This document shows, piece after piece, positions 52,816 through 61,016 of a DNA stretch of 64,000 nt. Position numbers and translations under genes: made by a program. The stretch covers positions 1,521,201-1,585,200 of the forward strand of contig NZ_FSQW01000002.1 of NCBI RefSeq assembly GCF_900128895.1, given 5' to 3'. The DNA comes from Parasphingorhabdus marina DSM 22363. Lineage in GTDB: Bacteria > Pseudomonadota > Alphaproteobacteria > Sphingomonadales > Sphingomonadaceae. Below the pieces are notes generated by a model, which saw nothing but the letters and a program-made list of their open reading frames with translations, did no database searches and was not told where the DNA came from. How positions within the stretch are numbered: position 1 is the first letter of the stretch; each line of letters opens with the position of its first letter.

Positions 52816-54471
52816 CTAAATGGTCCACCGACCCCTCGTTCCGGGGCGCAACGGGAGTCCGGATTTTTCCATTGCGGCCACAATATGTTCAAGCGTCTCA
52901 GGATTTTTGTAGGACTGGCTGGCCGCATAGCCGGAGATTGTGAAATGCGGATTGATCCCCAAAAGTTCATCCGCCACCGCACCGGCTTCGGCGATCTGTC
53001 CGCGATCTGCCAATATCGCCGCCATGGTTGAATGTATGGCAAAATAGTCCGGAGCGATTTGCAGCCCATAATTTGCCTCCGCAAGAGCCGCATCCGTTTC
53101 GTCGCATAACCAGAGCGCCATCACCAGAATGGCCGATGTCCCGGCACAATGCAGAGGGGCAAATTCCATCGATTTCCGCAGCGCCATCACCGAATCTTCC
53201 GGACGATCACAATAAAGAAAAACGAGCCCTGCATTGGAAAATACATGCGCATTGCCGGGTCCAAGAGCCATTGCACGACACGCCAGCGACAGCGCCCTGT
53301 CATAATCACCTGCGCTCGTGTGAACCAGAGCTAACAGCGACAACAGGTTGGCGTCACTCGGTTCTGTCTCCAATCCGGTATGGATTGCAACCCTGGCTTC
53401 CTGCAGCAATATTTCCCGGCGAGACCCGCCGCCATATTGTGCTTCGGCCCAGAAGGAATAGGCTAACCAGTGACTCGCCGCAGTATAGCCGGGATCGATC
53501 GAGAGAGCCCTTTGCGCCAGTTCTCTTCCCTCCAGCACCAGCTTTCTGCGGTGTGTCAGACACAATTCTCTTGCGCGTATCAATGCTTCCCATGCCGTGA
53601 AATTTTCGGTGCCAGTTGCCCACATTTTCGATTGTTCACCGAAGGCCACATGATATTGCAAGGCCGATACTATTTGACGCGTCAGCTCATCCTGCAGAGC
53701 GAAGATATCGCTTTTTTGCCGACTATAGCGATCTGCCCAGACATGTTGTCCGGTTGCTCCATCGATCAGCCTCGCGGTCAGTCGCATGCGATTACCGGAA
53801 TACTGAATTGTGCCTTCCAGCAAATAGTGAAAACAGGGGATGGTATCATTGGCAACCGACAAGCCCTGGCATTTTTCTGCAGCGGGTTCGGCATTCCAGA
53901 CAATTGTGCGTAACCGCCGAAGCTTGGCCAGCGCAACAATGATGCTTTCCTCTATCCCGTCCGCAAATTTGTTCTGATCGGCATTGTCGGCACAGGACTG
54001 GAAGGGCTTGACCGCGATCGTCAGCGCGGTTTCTCGCGCTGCTGCTGGTACTGCCGGTCGCAAAGAAGAGACCTGACGCCGCCCGCCAATATGCTCCGGT
54101 AGCCGGGTTGATGGCCTGTCCGTCAATGGCACATCCTCACTCAGTTTTCCGGCAAATCGAAATCCGCGATTGTGCACCGTCCGGATCAGGCGCTGCGCTT
54201 TCCCGTCATCACCCAAAATTGTTCGCGCCGACCGGATCCGGCTGTTCACGGCGGAATCCGACACGGTGCGGCCATCCCAGACATGATCCAGCAATTCCTG
54301 TTTGGAAATCATCCGATCGCCATTGGCAATCAAAAGCGCCAGCAATGCGAAGACTTGCGGTTCCACATGCACGGGAGCGCCATTCCGGCGCAATTCCTGA
54401 AGTCGCAGATCAAGTTCAAACCCTTCGAACCGGTAAACCGGATGAAAGTGATGATTTGCCTGGATCAGCAT
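52816..54471 (-). CDS. Winged-helix (Trans_reg_C) regulator with TolB-like and TPR domains, paralogue 2
   Basis: 551 residues with the same architecture as the protein at 50402-52069. DNA-binding domain VYRFEGFELDLRLQELRRNG, SKQELLDHVWDGRTVSDSAV and HNRGFRFAGKL in residues 10-110; TolB-like middle (IAVKPFQSC, FADGIEESIIVALAKL, GQHVWADRYSRQKSDIF); TPR-like C-terminus (IHTGLETEPSDANLLSLLAL). Matching stretches such as ARELCLTHR and HVWAxxYxR show the two are duplicates that have diverged. No membrane helix. It is divergent from the histidine kinase across 343 bp. Confidence 0.85.
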   Translation of the reverse strand: MLIQANHHFHPVYRFEGFELDLRLQELRRNGAPVHVEPQVFALLALLIANGDRMISKQELLDHVWDGRTVSDSAVNSRIRSARTILGDDGKAQRLIRTVHNRGFRFAGKLSEDVPLTDRPSTRLPEHIGGRRQVSSLRPAVPAAARETALTIAVKPFQSCADNADQNKFADGIEESIIVALAKLRRLRTIVWNAEPAAEKCQGLSVANDTIPCFHYLLEGTIQYSGNRMRLTARLIDGATGQHVWADRYSRQKSDIFALQDELTRQIVSALQYHVAFGEQSKMWATGTENFTAWEALIRARELCLTHRRKLVLEGRELAQRALSIDPGYTAASHWLAYSFWAEAQYGGGSRREILLQEARVAIHTGLETEPSDANLLSLLALVHTSAGDYDRALSLACRAMALGPGNAHVFSNAGLVFLYCDRPEDSVMALRKSMEFAPLHCAGTSAILVMALWLCDETDAALAEANYGLQIAPDYFAIHSTMAAILADRGQIAEAGAVADELLGINPHFTISGYAASQSYKNPETLEHIVAAMEKSGLPLRPGTRGRWTI

Positions 54472-54814
54472 CGTAAGCCCCCTGCTGTTCCCTGGACGAT
54501 GTTATCACAAGTCGTCAGCGGAAGTGCACAAGCAATGATTGATAAAATCGGTCGCGACGGGTGGTGCCGATCCTTTGACGGACGCTGGCAAATGTCCTTT
54601 GAAGAATATTTATCCGCCGCCGGATTCCTCCGGTCAGCAGCGCTGCCAGGGTTTTTGATTTCGAAAAAACAGACTGCCATTTGTACCCTCCAGGGAGGAA
54701 ATCCTCCCCTCCACCCCGGCTAATTGACGGACATTGGGATTTCGGGGAAGCCCAAATTAGTTTAGGGTCGGATCGAGGTAGAGGCAGGCATTGGGTCATG
54801 TCTGAGGGTCATTT
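54472..54814. promoter_or_regulatory. Divergent 343-bp spacer, regulator 2 / histidine kinase
   Basis: No credible gene. An interrupted palindrome GGGAGGA (54693-54699) / TCCTCCC (54702-54708) lies about 110 bp upstream of the kinase start. GAGGG near 54805 may be the kinase ribosome site. Promoters for both directions must be here but none can be defined. Confidence 0.4.
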
Positions 54815-57169
54815 ATGAAAGCAATGTGGGATTTTTGCCTGGGTTTACTCATGCTTGCCGCGCTGCTCTGCCCCGGTCAGGCGATTGCCCAAATCTCGTC
54901 ACCTGACCGTAATGGGATTCAGTCAAGCCCAACACTGCGCTCGACATCCACCATCGCGATTCCCGTTATCCCGCTATACGCAGGATCGGATGGTCCTCCG
55001 CTCGCGCCTTATATCAGATATGCCCGACATGTTGCGGGGGACGCCGCTTCCGAAAACTGGGATAATCTGGCGCCCGACCTGCTGGAACTCAACGTGTCAA
55101 AGATCCAGTTCGGGCCTGGCGGACCCAATACCATCCTGGTGCGTTTTCGGGTGCAGAATGCAAGCGCAAAGCAAGGCACCTGGCTGCTGACAACCGGTCG
55201 GGGTGCGATGAAGGATTTCAAGCTTGCCGAGCGGGTCAATGGCCAGACACGGCTGCTCATTGATGGCACCAATCTGGAGCAGGTCCGGGAGCTGTTGCAC
55301 CTCTATCATTCTTTCACGCATGTCCTGGAACTGGCGCCCGGAGAAGAACGCGAGTTTGCGCTGAGTTTTCAGGGTGTGCACTCGACCTTGCTGCCGCTCG
55401 CGATCCAGACAAACGAGACGTTTATTGAACAGCGATACTGGAACATTGCCCTGATCGCAGGCGGTGTTTTGGGCCTGTTGTCGCTGGCGATCATCATGGT
55501 CATTTTCTACTCCACCACGGGTCGGCCAGAATTTCTCTGGCTGGGCCTCGCCGATCTGATGCTCACCGCCTATATTCTGCATATTCCCGGCTACACAACA
55601 TTCTACTTTCTCTATGACAAAAGCATCTGGATTTTTGCCATCGGCCTTATTCTGCCAAGCGCTCACGCTTTTTTCTGCGCCCAGTTCGCACGGGTTTTCC
55701 TGAAAACCTCTGTCAATTTTCCCGTCGTCAACAAGGTGCTGATCGGTCTGATGCTGTTATGGGCATTTGTATCCTTGCGGCGCACATATCTGGCCCTGAA
55801 TGACCTGGCCACCGATACAGCCTGGCTGGACACGGTCACCGTTTTGTCGATTGCCATGTCGCAAATCATGCTCCCCAGCATAGCGATTCTGGCCGTCATC
55901 AGGATGGGCAGCCAATATTGGCCGCTGATCGTCGCATGGGGCGGGTGGGCGCTGTTCAACATCTATGCACTGTCTTCCACAATTGCCCTTGTCCCCGGAC
56001 TGCCTTTCAACTGGCACTATGTCGGAATTGCCGCCCTGCTTTCAGCGCTGTTCGCGACCCTGGCTCTGGCGCTGCACATCCGCCGCGTGCATATTGACAA
56101 GCTGGTTTACGAACGGGGCCTCAACAAGAGCCTGCAGAAACAGATCGAAATCCAGGAAGATGCCATACGTCTCGAACGGGAAAAGGCATCGGCCATTGCA
56201 ACGATCAACGACCAGGACAACCTTATTCATGCCTCCGGGCATGACAGCCAGCAAGTGCTGATGGCGCTGAACAGCATCGCCAATGTCACGGAAAAAATGC
56301 CGTCGGACGCTTTGCCAAGCAATCTTGGAGACCTGCTCAAATCTTCCGCCTCCTACCTTCAGGATATTGTTTCCACGACAACATCCGGTGCCATATCGGG
56401 GTTCGAAAACTCCAGTTTCATCGCATTGACCCGTTTCCGGTTCGCCGAACTGATCCAGCCCATCGAGATGATTTATCGGCCGTTATTCATCAAAAAGCAG
56501 ATAGAGCTCAAAGTCGATATCCGGTCGGATCACTGGATCGTGAGCGATCGCGCCTTGCTCGCACGGGTCTTGTCCAACCTGCTGAGCAACAGCCTCAAAT
56601 TCACGCAACGGGGTGAGGTGACGCTGACGGCATGGACCGAGCATCGCAAGGCAGTTCTTGAGGTCCGGGACACAGGCATCGGCATGGACCCGGACTTGTT
56701 GAGCAGACTGGGAGGTCCACAGGAAGGACGGGTGAAGATCCGGGACGGAGAAGGGTCCGGCTTTGGCCTCCTGTCTTCCCGGACGATCATCTCCAGGCTC
56801 TTCGGCACACTGGAAATAGACAGTCGCAAGGGATCAGGAACCACGATCACGGTCAGCTTGCCGCTGTCCGATGCAAAACGGGCGGAACCTGTCCCCGCGA
56901 ACGGCATGAAGAATATCGTTTCGCAGATCGCATTGGTGGATGTTGACGAAATCAGTCGCCGGGAATTCGAGGATCAGCATTTGTGCATGTCTTGTGGCGA
57001 CCGCAAGCAGGACAACACACAGATTATCCCTGTAACCCACGACAATTCGGCAAGTATGCGCAGCTGGATCGGGTCTTTCTCGGATCTTGGCCTGGTCAAG
57101 CCGGTCTGGTCCGACATGCTGGATCATCCCGCCGTCCAGAATGTGCAAAACCGGGCGTACGGCAAATGA
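54815..57169 (+). CDS. 7TMR-DISM sensor histidine kinase
   Basis: 784 residues: signal peptide (1-26), an extracytoplasmic 7TMR-DISM extracellular-like domain (about 60-205), seven membrane helices (about 207-420), a coiled coil (about 425-465), the phospho-acceptor box with His476 in HASGHDSQQVLMAL, and an ATPase domain (N-box NLLSNSLKFTQ, G1 VRDTGIGMD, G2 GSGFGLLSSR). About 80 further residues follow, opening IALVDVDEISRREFEDQ like a receiver domain but without a recognisable phospho-acceptor segment; it also carries CMSC. The stop overlaps the start of the response regulator, its presumable partner. Signal unknown; DISM domains often bind carbohydrates or other ligands. Confidence 0.88.
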   Translation: MKAMWDFCLGLLMLAALLCPGQAIAQISSPDRNGIQSSPTLRSTSTIAIPVIPLYAGSDGPPLAPYIRYARHVAGDAASENWDNLAPDLLELNVSKIQFGPGGPNTILVRFRVQNASAKQGTWLLTTGRGAMKDFKLAERVNGQTRLLIDGTNLEQVRELLHLYHSFTHVLELAPGEEREFALSFQGVHSTLLPLAIQTNETFIEQRYWNIALIAGGVLGLLSLAIIMVIFYSTTGRPEFLWLGLADLMLTAYILHIPGYTTFYFLYDKSIWIFAIGLILPSAHAFFCAQFARVFLKTSVNFPVVNKVLIGLMLLWAFVSLRRTYLALNDLATDTAWLDTVTVLSIAMSQIMLPSIAILAVIRMGSQYWPLIVAWGGWALFNIYALSSTIALVPGLPFNWHYVGIAALLSALFATLALALHIRRVHIDKLVYERGLNKSLQKQIEIQEDAIRLEREKASAIATINDQDNLIHASGHDSQQVLMALNSIANVTEKMPSDALPSNLGDLLKSSASYLQDIVSTTTSGAISGFENSSFIALTRFRFAELIQPIEMIYRPLFIKKQIELKVDIRSDHWIVSDRALLARVLSNLLSNSLKFTQRGEVTLTAWTEHRKAVLEVRDTGIGMDPDLLSRLGGPQEGRVKIRDGEGSGFGLLSSRTIISRLFGTLEIDSRKGSGTTITVSLPLSDAKRAEPVPANGMKNIVSQIALVDVDEISRREFEDQHLCMSCGDRKQDNTQIIPVTHDNSASMRSWIGSFSDLGLVKPVWSDMLDHPAVQNVQNRAYGK

Positions 57170-57777
57170 CGAAGAAGGTTCTGCATGTTGACGATCACGA
57201 ACTGACGCGCGCTGGCTGTGCGCTCGTTCTCGCCAGTCAAGACCGGTATGAACTGGTCCACGCATTGGGCAAGGGCAGGGATGTTCTGCCCTGGCTCAAA
57301 GACCATGACGTGGATGTCATCCTTCTGGACATCATATTGGAAGACATGAGCGGTCTGAGTTTGCTGGCAGAATTGGCCGCCATTCCGGACACGCGCGTCA
57401 TCATCCTGACCGGGCAAAATGACGCCAGACAGTTCCGGTTTGCCCTGGACATGGGCGCGAGCGGGATTGTCCAGAAATCCGATCCAGGAGACGAAATCCT
57501 CGCCGCGCTGAATGCGATTGACGGCGAAACCCCCTATCTCTCTCCCTCCATCGCCAGCCAGCTGCAACGACTCGGCGCACCGCCGGTACAGCTGTCACCC
57601 CGTCAGGCCGCCATATTGCACTATATGGCGAACGGAGAAACCAACAAGGAAATCGGCGCGAAACTCGGAATTGCGATGCCGACGGTTTCCTTTCATATCG
57701 CCGAAATGCGAAGAAAGCTGGGGGTATCGCACAACCGGAAAATTGTTCAGGCGGCGAAGGAAATCGGCCTCATATAG
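57166..57777 (+). CDS. NarL/FixJ-type response regulator (receiver + LuxR HTH)
   Basis: 203 residues from the ATG at 57166, which overlaps the kinase TGA. Receiver domain: acidic pair in VLHVDDHE (Asp9/Asp10), phospho-acceptor Asp55 in VILLDIILED, Thr/Lys switch residues in VIILTGQND and IVQKSD (Lys104). C-terminal LuxR helix-turn-helix (about 140-203): LSPRQAAILHYMANGETNKEIGAKL and TVSFHIAEMRRKLGV. All phosphorylation residues are intact, so it should be the output of the coupled kinase. Target genes unknown; the divergent regulators nearby are possible. Confidence 0.93.
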   Translation: MTKKVLHVDDHELTRAGCALVLASQDRYELVHALGKGRDVLPWLKDHDVDVILLDIILEDMSGLSLLAELAAIPDTRVIILTGQNDARQFRFALDMGASGIVQKSDPGDEILAALNAIDGETPYLSPSIASQLQRLGAPPVQLSPRQAAILHYMANGETNKEIGAKLGIAMPTVSFHIAEMRRKLGVSHNRKIVQAAKEIGLI

Positions 57778-57835
57778 AAGCGCGGCAAGACGCCTGGGCG
57801 TCCAGCTGGTGTTATGGCGGAAAAAGAAAGTCTCC

Positions 57836-57909
57836 TGGAGGCCCGAGCCGGAATCGAACCGGCGTACACGGATTTGCAATCCGCTGCGTCACCACTCCGC
57901 CATCGGGCC
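57836..57909 (-). tRNA. tRNA-Cys (GCA)
   Basis: On the minus strand the acceptor stem GGCCCGA pairs with TCGGGCC, followed by discriminator U and an encoded CCA. The anticodon loop TTGCAAA gives anticodon GCA (57875-57877 on the plus strand). The T arm GCCGGTTCGATTCCGGC is canonical. The tRNA lies between the response regulator and pcm, and is read toward the regulator. Confidence 0.96.
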
Positions 57910-58157
57910 GGAGAGGGGGCGCAATTGCTTTTCTTTGGGGCCAATGTCAACCCCGTATCCATGCCGCAGATCCGGTTATTGTCTGTTTCGGCACCGGCAC
58001 AACCAGCCCGAAATGAAGTTATCTGCCGGATTTCGCCGCAATCTGTCTTGGCGATACTGCGAACTGGCGCTAGAAGCACCCGATAAGCCGCCATAGTGTA
58101 TTGCCTAAATAATACAGAGGTGGCATAGGGTAGAAGTTCAATCACAAGGGATTCACG

Positions 58158-58811
58158 GTGGGTCAGGAAAATTTCCGGGAAATGCGCAAGGCAATGGTGG
58201 TCAGTCAGCTGCGGACGACAGATGTCAGCGACCCGCTAGTCATCGCCGCGATGAGCGAAGTGCCCCGCGAAGACTTTGTTCCGGCGGCATCTCGCAACGT
58301 GGCCTATTCGGATCGCGGGGTCAGCGTCGGGAACAATCGATCTCTGAACGCGCCACTTTCGACAGGCCGGTTGCTGACCGCCGCGGAATTGCGTCCGGAC
58401 GACCGGGTGCTCCTGATCGGAGCTGCAACAGGCTACACAGCTGCGGTTTTGTCCAGAATCGTTGGACAGGTGACCGCCGTTGAGCAGTCGGCGCGGTTGG
58501 TCACGAAGGCCGAGGAAAATCTCGAGGGACTTGCCAATGTGACCGTGCACAAGGGTGAACTGGATGCAGGCTGTGCCGACAGTGCACCCTATTCGGTCAT
58601 TGTCGTTGATGGCGTCATTGAACAGGTGCCGGATGCACTAGTCGCGCAGCTTGAACCGGAAGGCCGTCTTGTGGCGGCGATTGCCGACCGCGGTGTCGCC
58701 CGACTGGCACTTGGACGCAAGGCCGGCAATATCGTGGGATACCAGTATTTCGCGGACTGCGGAGGAATCGTCCTGCCGGGATTTGAAACGGCACAAGGTT
58801 TTGAATTTTAG
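58158..58811 (+). CDS. pcm: Protein-L-isoaspartate O-methyltransferase family protein
   Basis: 217 residues. Family start FREMRKAMVVSQLRTTDVSDPLV, then VPREDFVP, a SAM-binding region VLLIGAATGYTAAVLSRIVG (about residue 92) and AVEQSARLVTKAEENL. Compared with E. coli Pcm the motif I reads LLIGAATGY rather than VLEIGTGSGY, a drift seen in the alphaproteobacterial branch, so activity on isoaspartyl residues is likely but not certain. Start is a GTG at 58158 with AAGGG at 58146-58150. TolC follows after 3 bp, so both may be co-transcribed. Confidence 0.88.
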   Translation: MGQENFREMRKAMVVSQLRTTDVSDPLVIAAMSEVPREDFVPAASRNVAYSDRGVSVGNNRSLNAPLSTGRLLTAAELRPDDRVLLIGAATGYTAAVLSRIVGQVTAVEQSARLVTKAEENLEGLANVTVHKGELDAGCADSAPYSVIVVDGVIEQVPDALVAQLEPEGRLVAAIADRGVARLALGRKAGNIVGYQYFADCGGIVLPGFETAQGFEF

Positions 58812-58814
58812 GCC

Positions 58815-60311
58815 ATGACAACACAGCGCAGGAAGGAAAGGCTCCCCTTGAACAGATCGTTGCTGCTTGCTGGCGGCGCCATCCTGGCGACCCTGTCCGT
58901 GCCGGCTTCCGCCGATACGTTGCGGGAGGCATTTGTTGCCGCCTATCAGACCAATCCGACATTGTCCGGTGCACAGGCAGGGCAGCGGGCGCTCGATGAA
59001 ACCGTTCCGATCGCCAAGGCCGATGGCTTGCCCAATGCGGGGTCACAATTCACTTATCAGGAGAATTTTCTCCGAAATTCCAACAGTTTCACCGCCCCTC
59101 TGCGGCAAGGTGTTGCCGCAGGTGATATCAACGTTCCGATCTATTCGGGCGGGGCGGTCAAAAATGCCGTTCGGGCTGCCAAGGTGCGGGTTTCAGCCGG
59201 TCAGTATGACCTGCGCGGTACCGAAGCCAGCCTGTTCAGCAATGTCGTCGCCGTCTATATGGATGTCATCCGTGACGAAGCCATTGTCCGGCTCAATCGC
59301 GCCAATGTCGGCGTCTTGTCGGTCAATCTCGAGGCGACCAGCGATCGCTTCGAGATCGGCGATCTGACCCGGACCGATGTGGCCCAGTCTGAATCCCGGC
59401 TGGAAGTCGCAAAGGGCCAGCTGGAAACCGCCCGTGCCAATCTGATCACGAGCAAGGAAAACTATATCGCTCTGGTCGGCAAGGCACCGGGCGAACTGGA
59501 ACCACCGCCTCCCCTGCCCAATCTTCCGGACAGCCCGGACAAGGCGGTCGAATTCGCCCTGCAATACAACCCGGACCTGCTCGCGGCAAAGGAACGGAGC
59601 GATGCGGCGGAATTTGACATCAAGGCCGCCAGAGCCGCAACCAAGCCGCGAATCACGGCGTTTGCCCAGGGCAATTATGTGAATTTCTTCGACACGCTCG
59701 GCGGAAATGTCCCGGGTGCGAGTTTTGTCCAGGAGCAGTCTTCGGCCGAAGTCGGGGTGCGGGCAACGGTGCCCATCTACCAGGGCGGCCGCCCAGCGGC
59801 GCAGATCCGTCAGGCACAGGCCCGGTCGGGTCAAAGCTACGAGCAGGAGATTGCGGTCGAACGCAATATTATCGCCCAGACACGAGCGGCCTATTCCAGC
59901 TGGCGCGCATCCGAGCGTGTCATCCAGTCGTCGGAACGCGCCGTCGCCGCGAGTGCGCTTTCGCTGGAAGGAGTCAGGGCAGAAAACAGTGTCGGAAACC
60001 GGACCATCCTGGATATACTGAATGCCGAACAGGAACTGCTCAATGCCCAGGTTAATCTGGTGACGGCACGGCGCAACAGTTATGTCGCAGGTTTTGCCTT
60101 GCTGGCAGCAATGGGTCGGGCCGAAGCCCGGGATCTGGGCCTGGAAGGCGGGCCACTTTATGATCCGGAAGTCAATTACAAGCGCGTGAAGAACATTTTC
60201 TATGACTTTCACAGCGACCCGAATCCGGAGCCCAAGGCGACCCGGACTGTCGATACACCGGCGCAAACGGCAGATATCCCGCCCCTGCCAGGACCGGTCG
60301 AACCCGAATAG
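58815..60311 (+). CDS. tolC: TolC-family outer-membrane efflux/secretion channel
   Basis: 498 residues with signal peptide (cleavage after LSVPASA). Two OEP repeats are visible: LREAFVAAYQTNPTLSGAQAGQRALDE at the start of the first, and AVEFALQYNPDLLAAKERSDAAEFDIKAA near residue 240. Long coiled-coil helices and VPIYQGGRPAAQIRQA match TolC barrels/tunnels, and NRTILDILNAEQELLNAQV is the closing helix signature. A proline-rich tail follows. TolC forms the trimeric exit duct for RND pumps and type I secretion. An internal TTG at 58848 is a possible alternative start. Confidence 0.94.
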   Translation: MTTQRRKERLPLNRSLLLAGGAILATLSVPASADTLREAFVAAYQTNPTLSGAQAGQRALDETVPIAKADGLPNAGSQFTYQENFLRNSNSFTAPLRQGVAAGDINVPIYSGGAVKNAVRAAKVRVSAGQYDLRGTEASLFSNVVAVYMDVIRDEAIVRLNRANVGVLSVNLEATSDRFEIGDLTRTDVAQSESRLEVAKGQLETARANLITSKENYIALVGKAPGELEPPPPLPNLPDSPDKAVEFALQYNPDLLAAKERSDAAEFDIKAARAATKPRITAFAQGNYVNFFDTLGGNVPGASFVQEQSSAEVGVRATVPIYQGGRPAAQIRQAQARSGQSYEQEIAVERNIIAQTRAAYSSWRASERVIQSSERAVAASALSLEGVRAENSVGNRTILDILNAEQELLNAQVNLVTARRNSYVAGFALLAAMGRAEARDLGLEGGPLYDPEVNYKRVKNIFYDFHSDPNPEPKATRTVDTPAQTADIPPLPGPVEPE

Positions 60312-60413
60312 GGTATAAATCACTATTGTCCCGGTTGCCCAAAACATGGTTAATGGTCTAAAGATCGCCGCTGCACAGGGGTGTCGGACGGAGTATCGGG
60401 GAGTTTCTGCGAG

Positions 60414-60941
60414 ATGACAGATCAAAACAAGGAATCGTCGATGGAGGAGATTCTCTCCTCAATCAAACGCATCATCGCAGAAGACAAGGCGATCGAAATG
60501 GATCGTGCCCCGGCAGAGGAGAGTCAGACTCCGGTTCGCCAGCGCGAGCCCGAACAATCGGCAACAGAATCTGAATCTGCCTTGGACGACGCTGCCGATT
60601 TGGAGGAAGAGGAAGAGATTCTCGAGCTCACCAACGAAGTGACCGACGCGCCTCAGGCCTCCACCCCATCATCCGCTCGGGGTGTTTTTGGTGACCGCCG
60701 GAAAAAGGCACGGCTGATCGATGACCAAAAGCTCGATTCCATGCGTCAGTCCCTGTCGGCTCTGGTGGCGATGGACAATGCCAGCAGCCCCGCACCGGTC
60801 AAGCCGGTCAACGGCACTTCGCTGGAAGACCTGACGCGGGAAATGATGCGGCCGATGCTGGAGCAGTGGCTCAACGACAATCTCCCGCAGCTGGTGGAAG
60901 AAATGGTCGCCGAAGAGATCCGCCGGATCAGCCAGAAATAG
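60414..60941 (+). CDS. PopZ-like DUF2497 protein
   Basis: 175 residues from the ATG at 60414 (GGGGAG upstream); the longer frame starts at 60381. N-terminal MEEILSSIKRIIAED helix, a long acidic, disordered middle (DDAADLEEEEEILEL), and a C-terminal helical oligomerisation region LEDLTREMMRPMLEQWL / NDNLPQLVEEMVAEEIRRI. This helix-acidic linker-helix plan is that of PopZ, the polar organiser of Alphaproteobacteria that anchors the chromosome partition machinery. It is smaller and sequence-diverged, as in Sphingomonadales. Confidence 0.87.
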   Translation: MTDQNKESSMEEILSSIKRIIAEDKAIEMDRAPAEESQTPVRQREPEQSATESESALDDAADLEEEEEILELTNEVTDAPQASTPSSARGVFGDRRKKARLIDDQKLDSMRQSLSALVAMDNASSPAPVKPVNGTSLEDLTREMMRPMLEQWLNDNLPQLVEEMVAEEIRRISQK

Positions 60942-61016
60942 ATCCCGCCCTTCCGGTTTTCCGATCTGGCTGATCAGGCCAATTGATCTTGGGGGCAGCC
61001 ATGCTAAACCCGCCCG

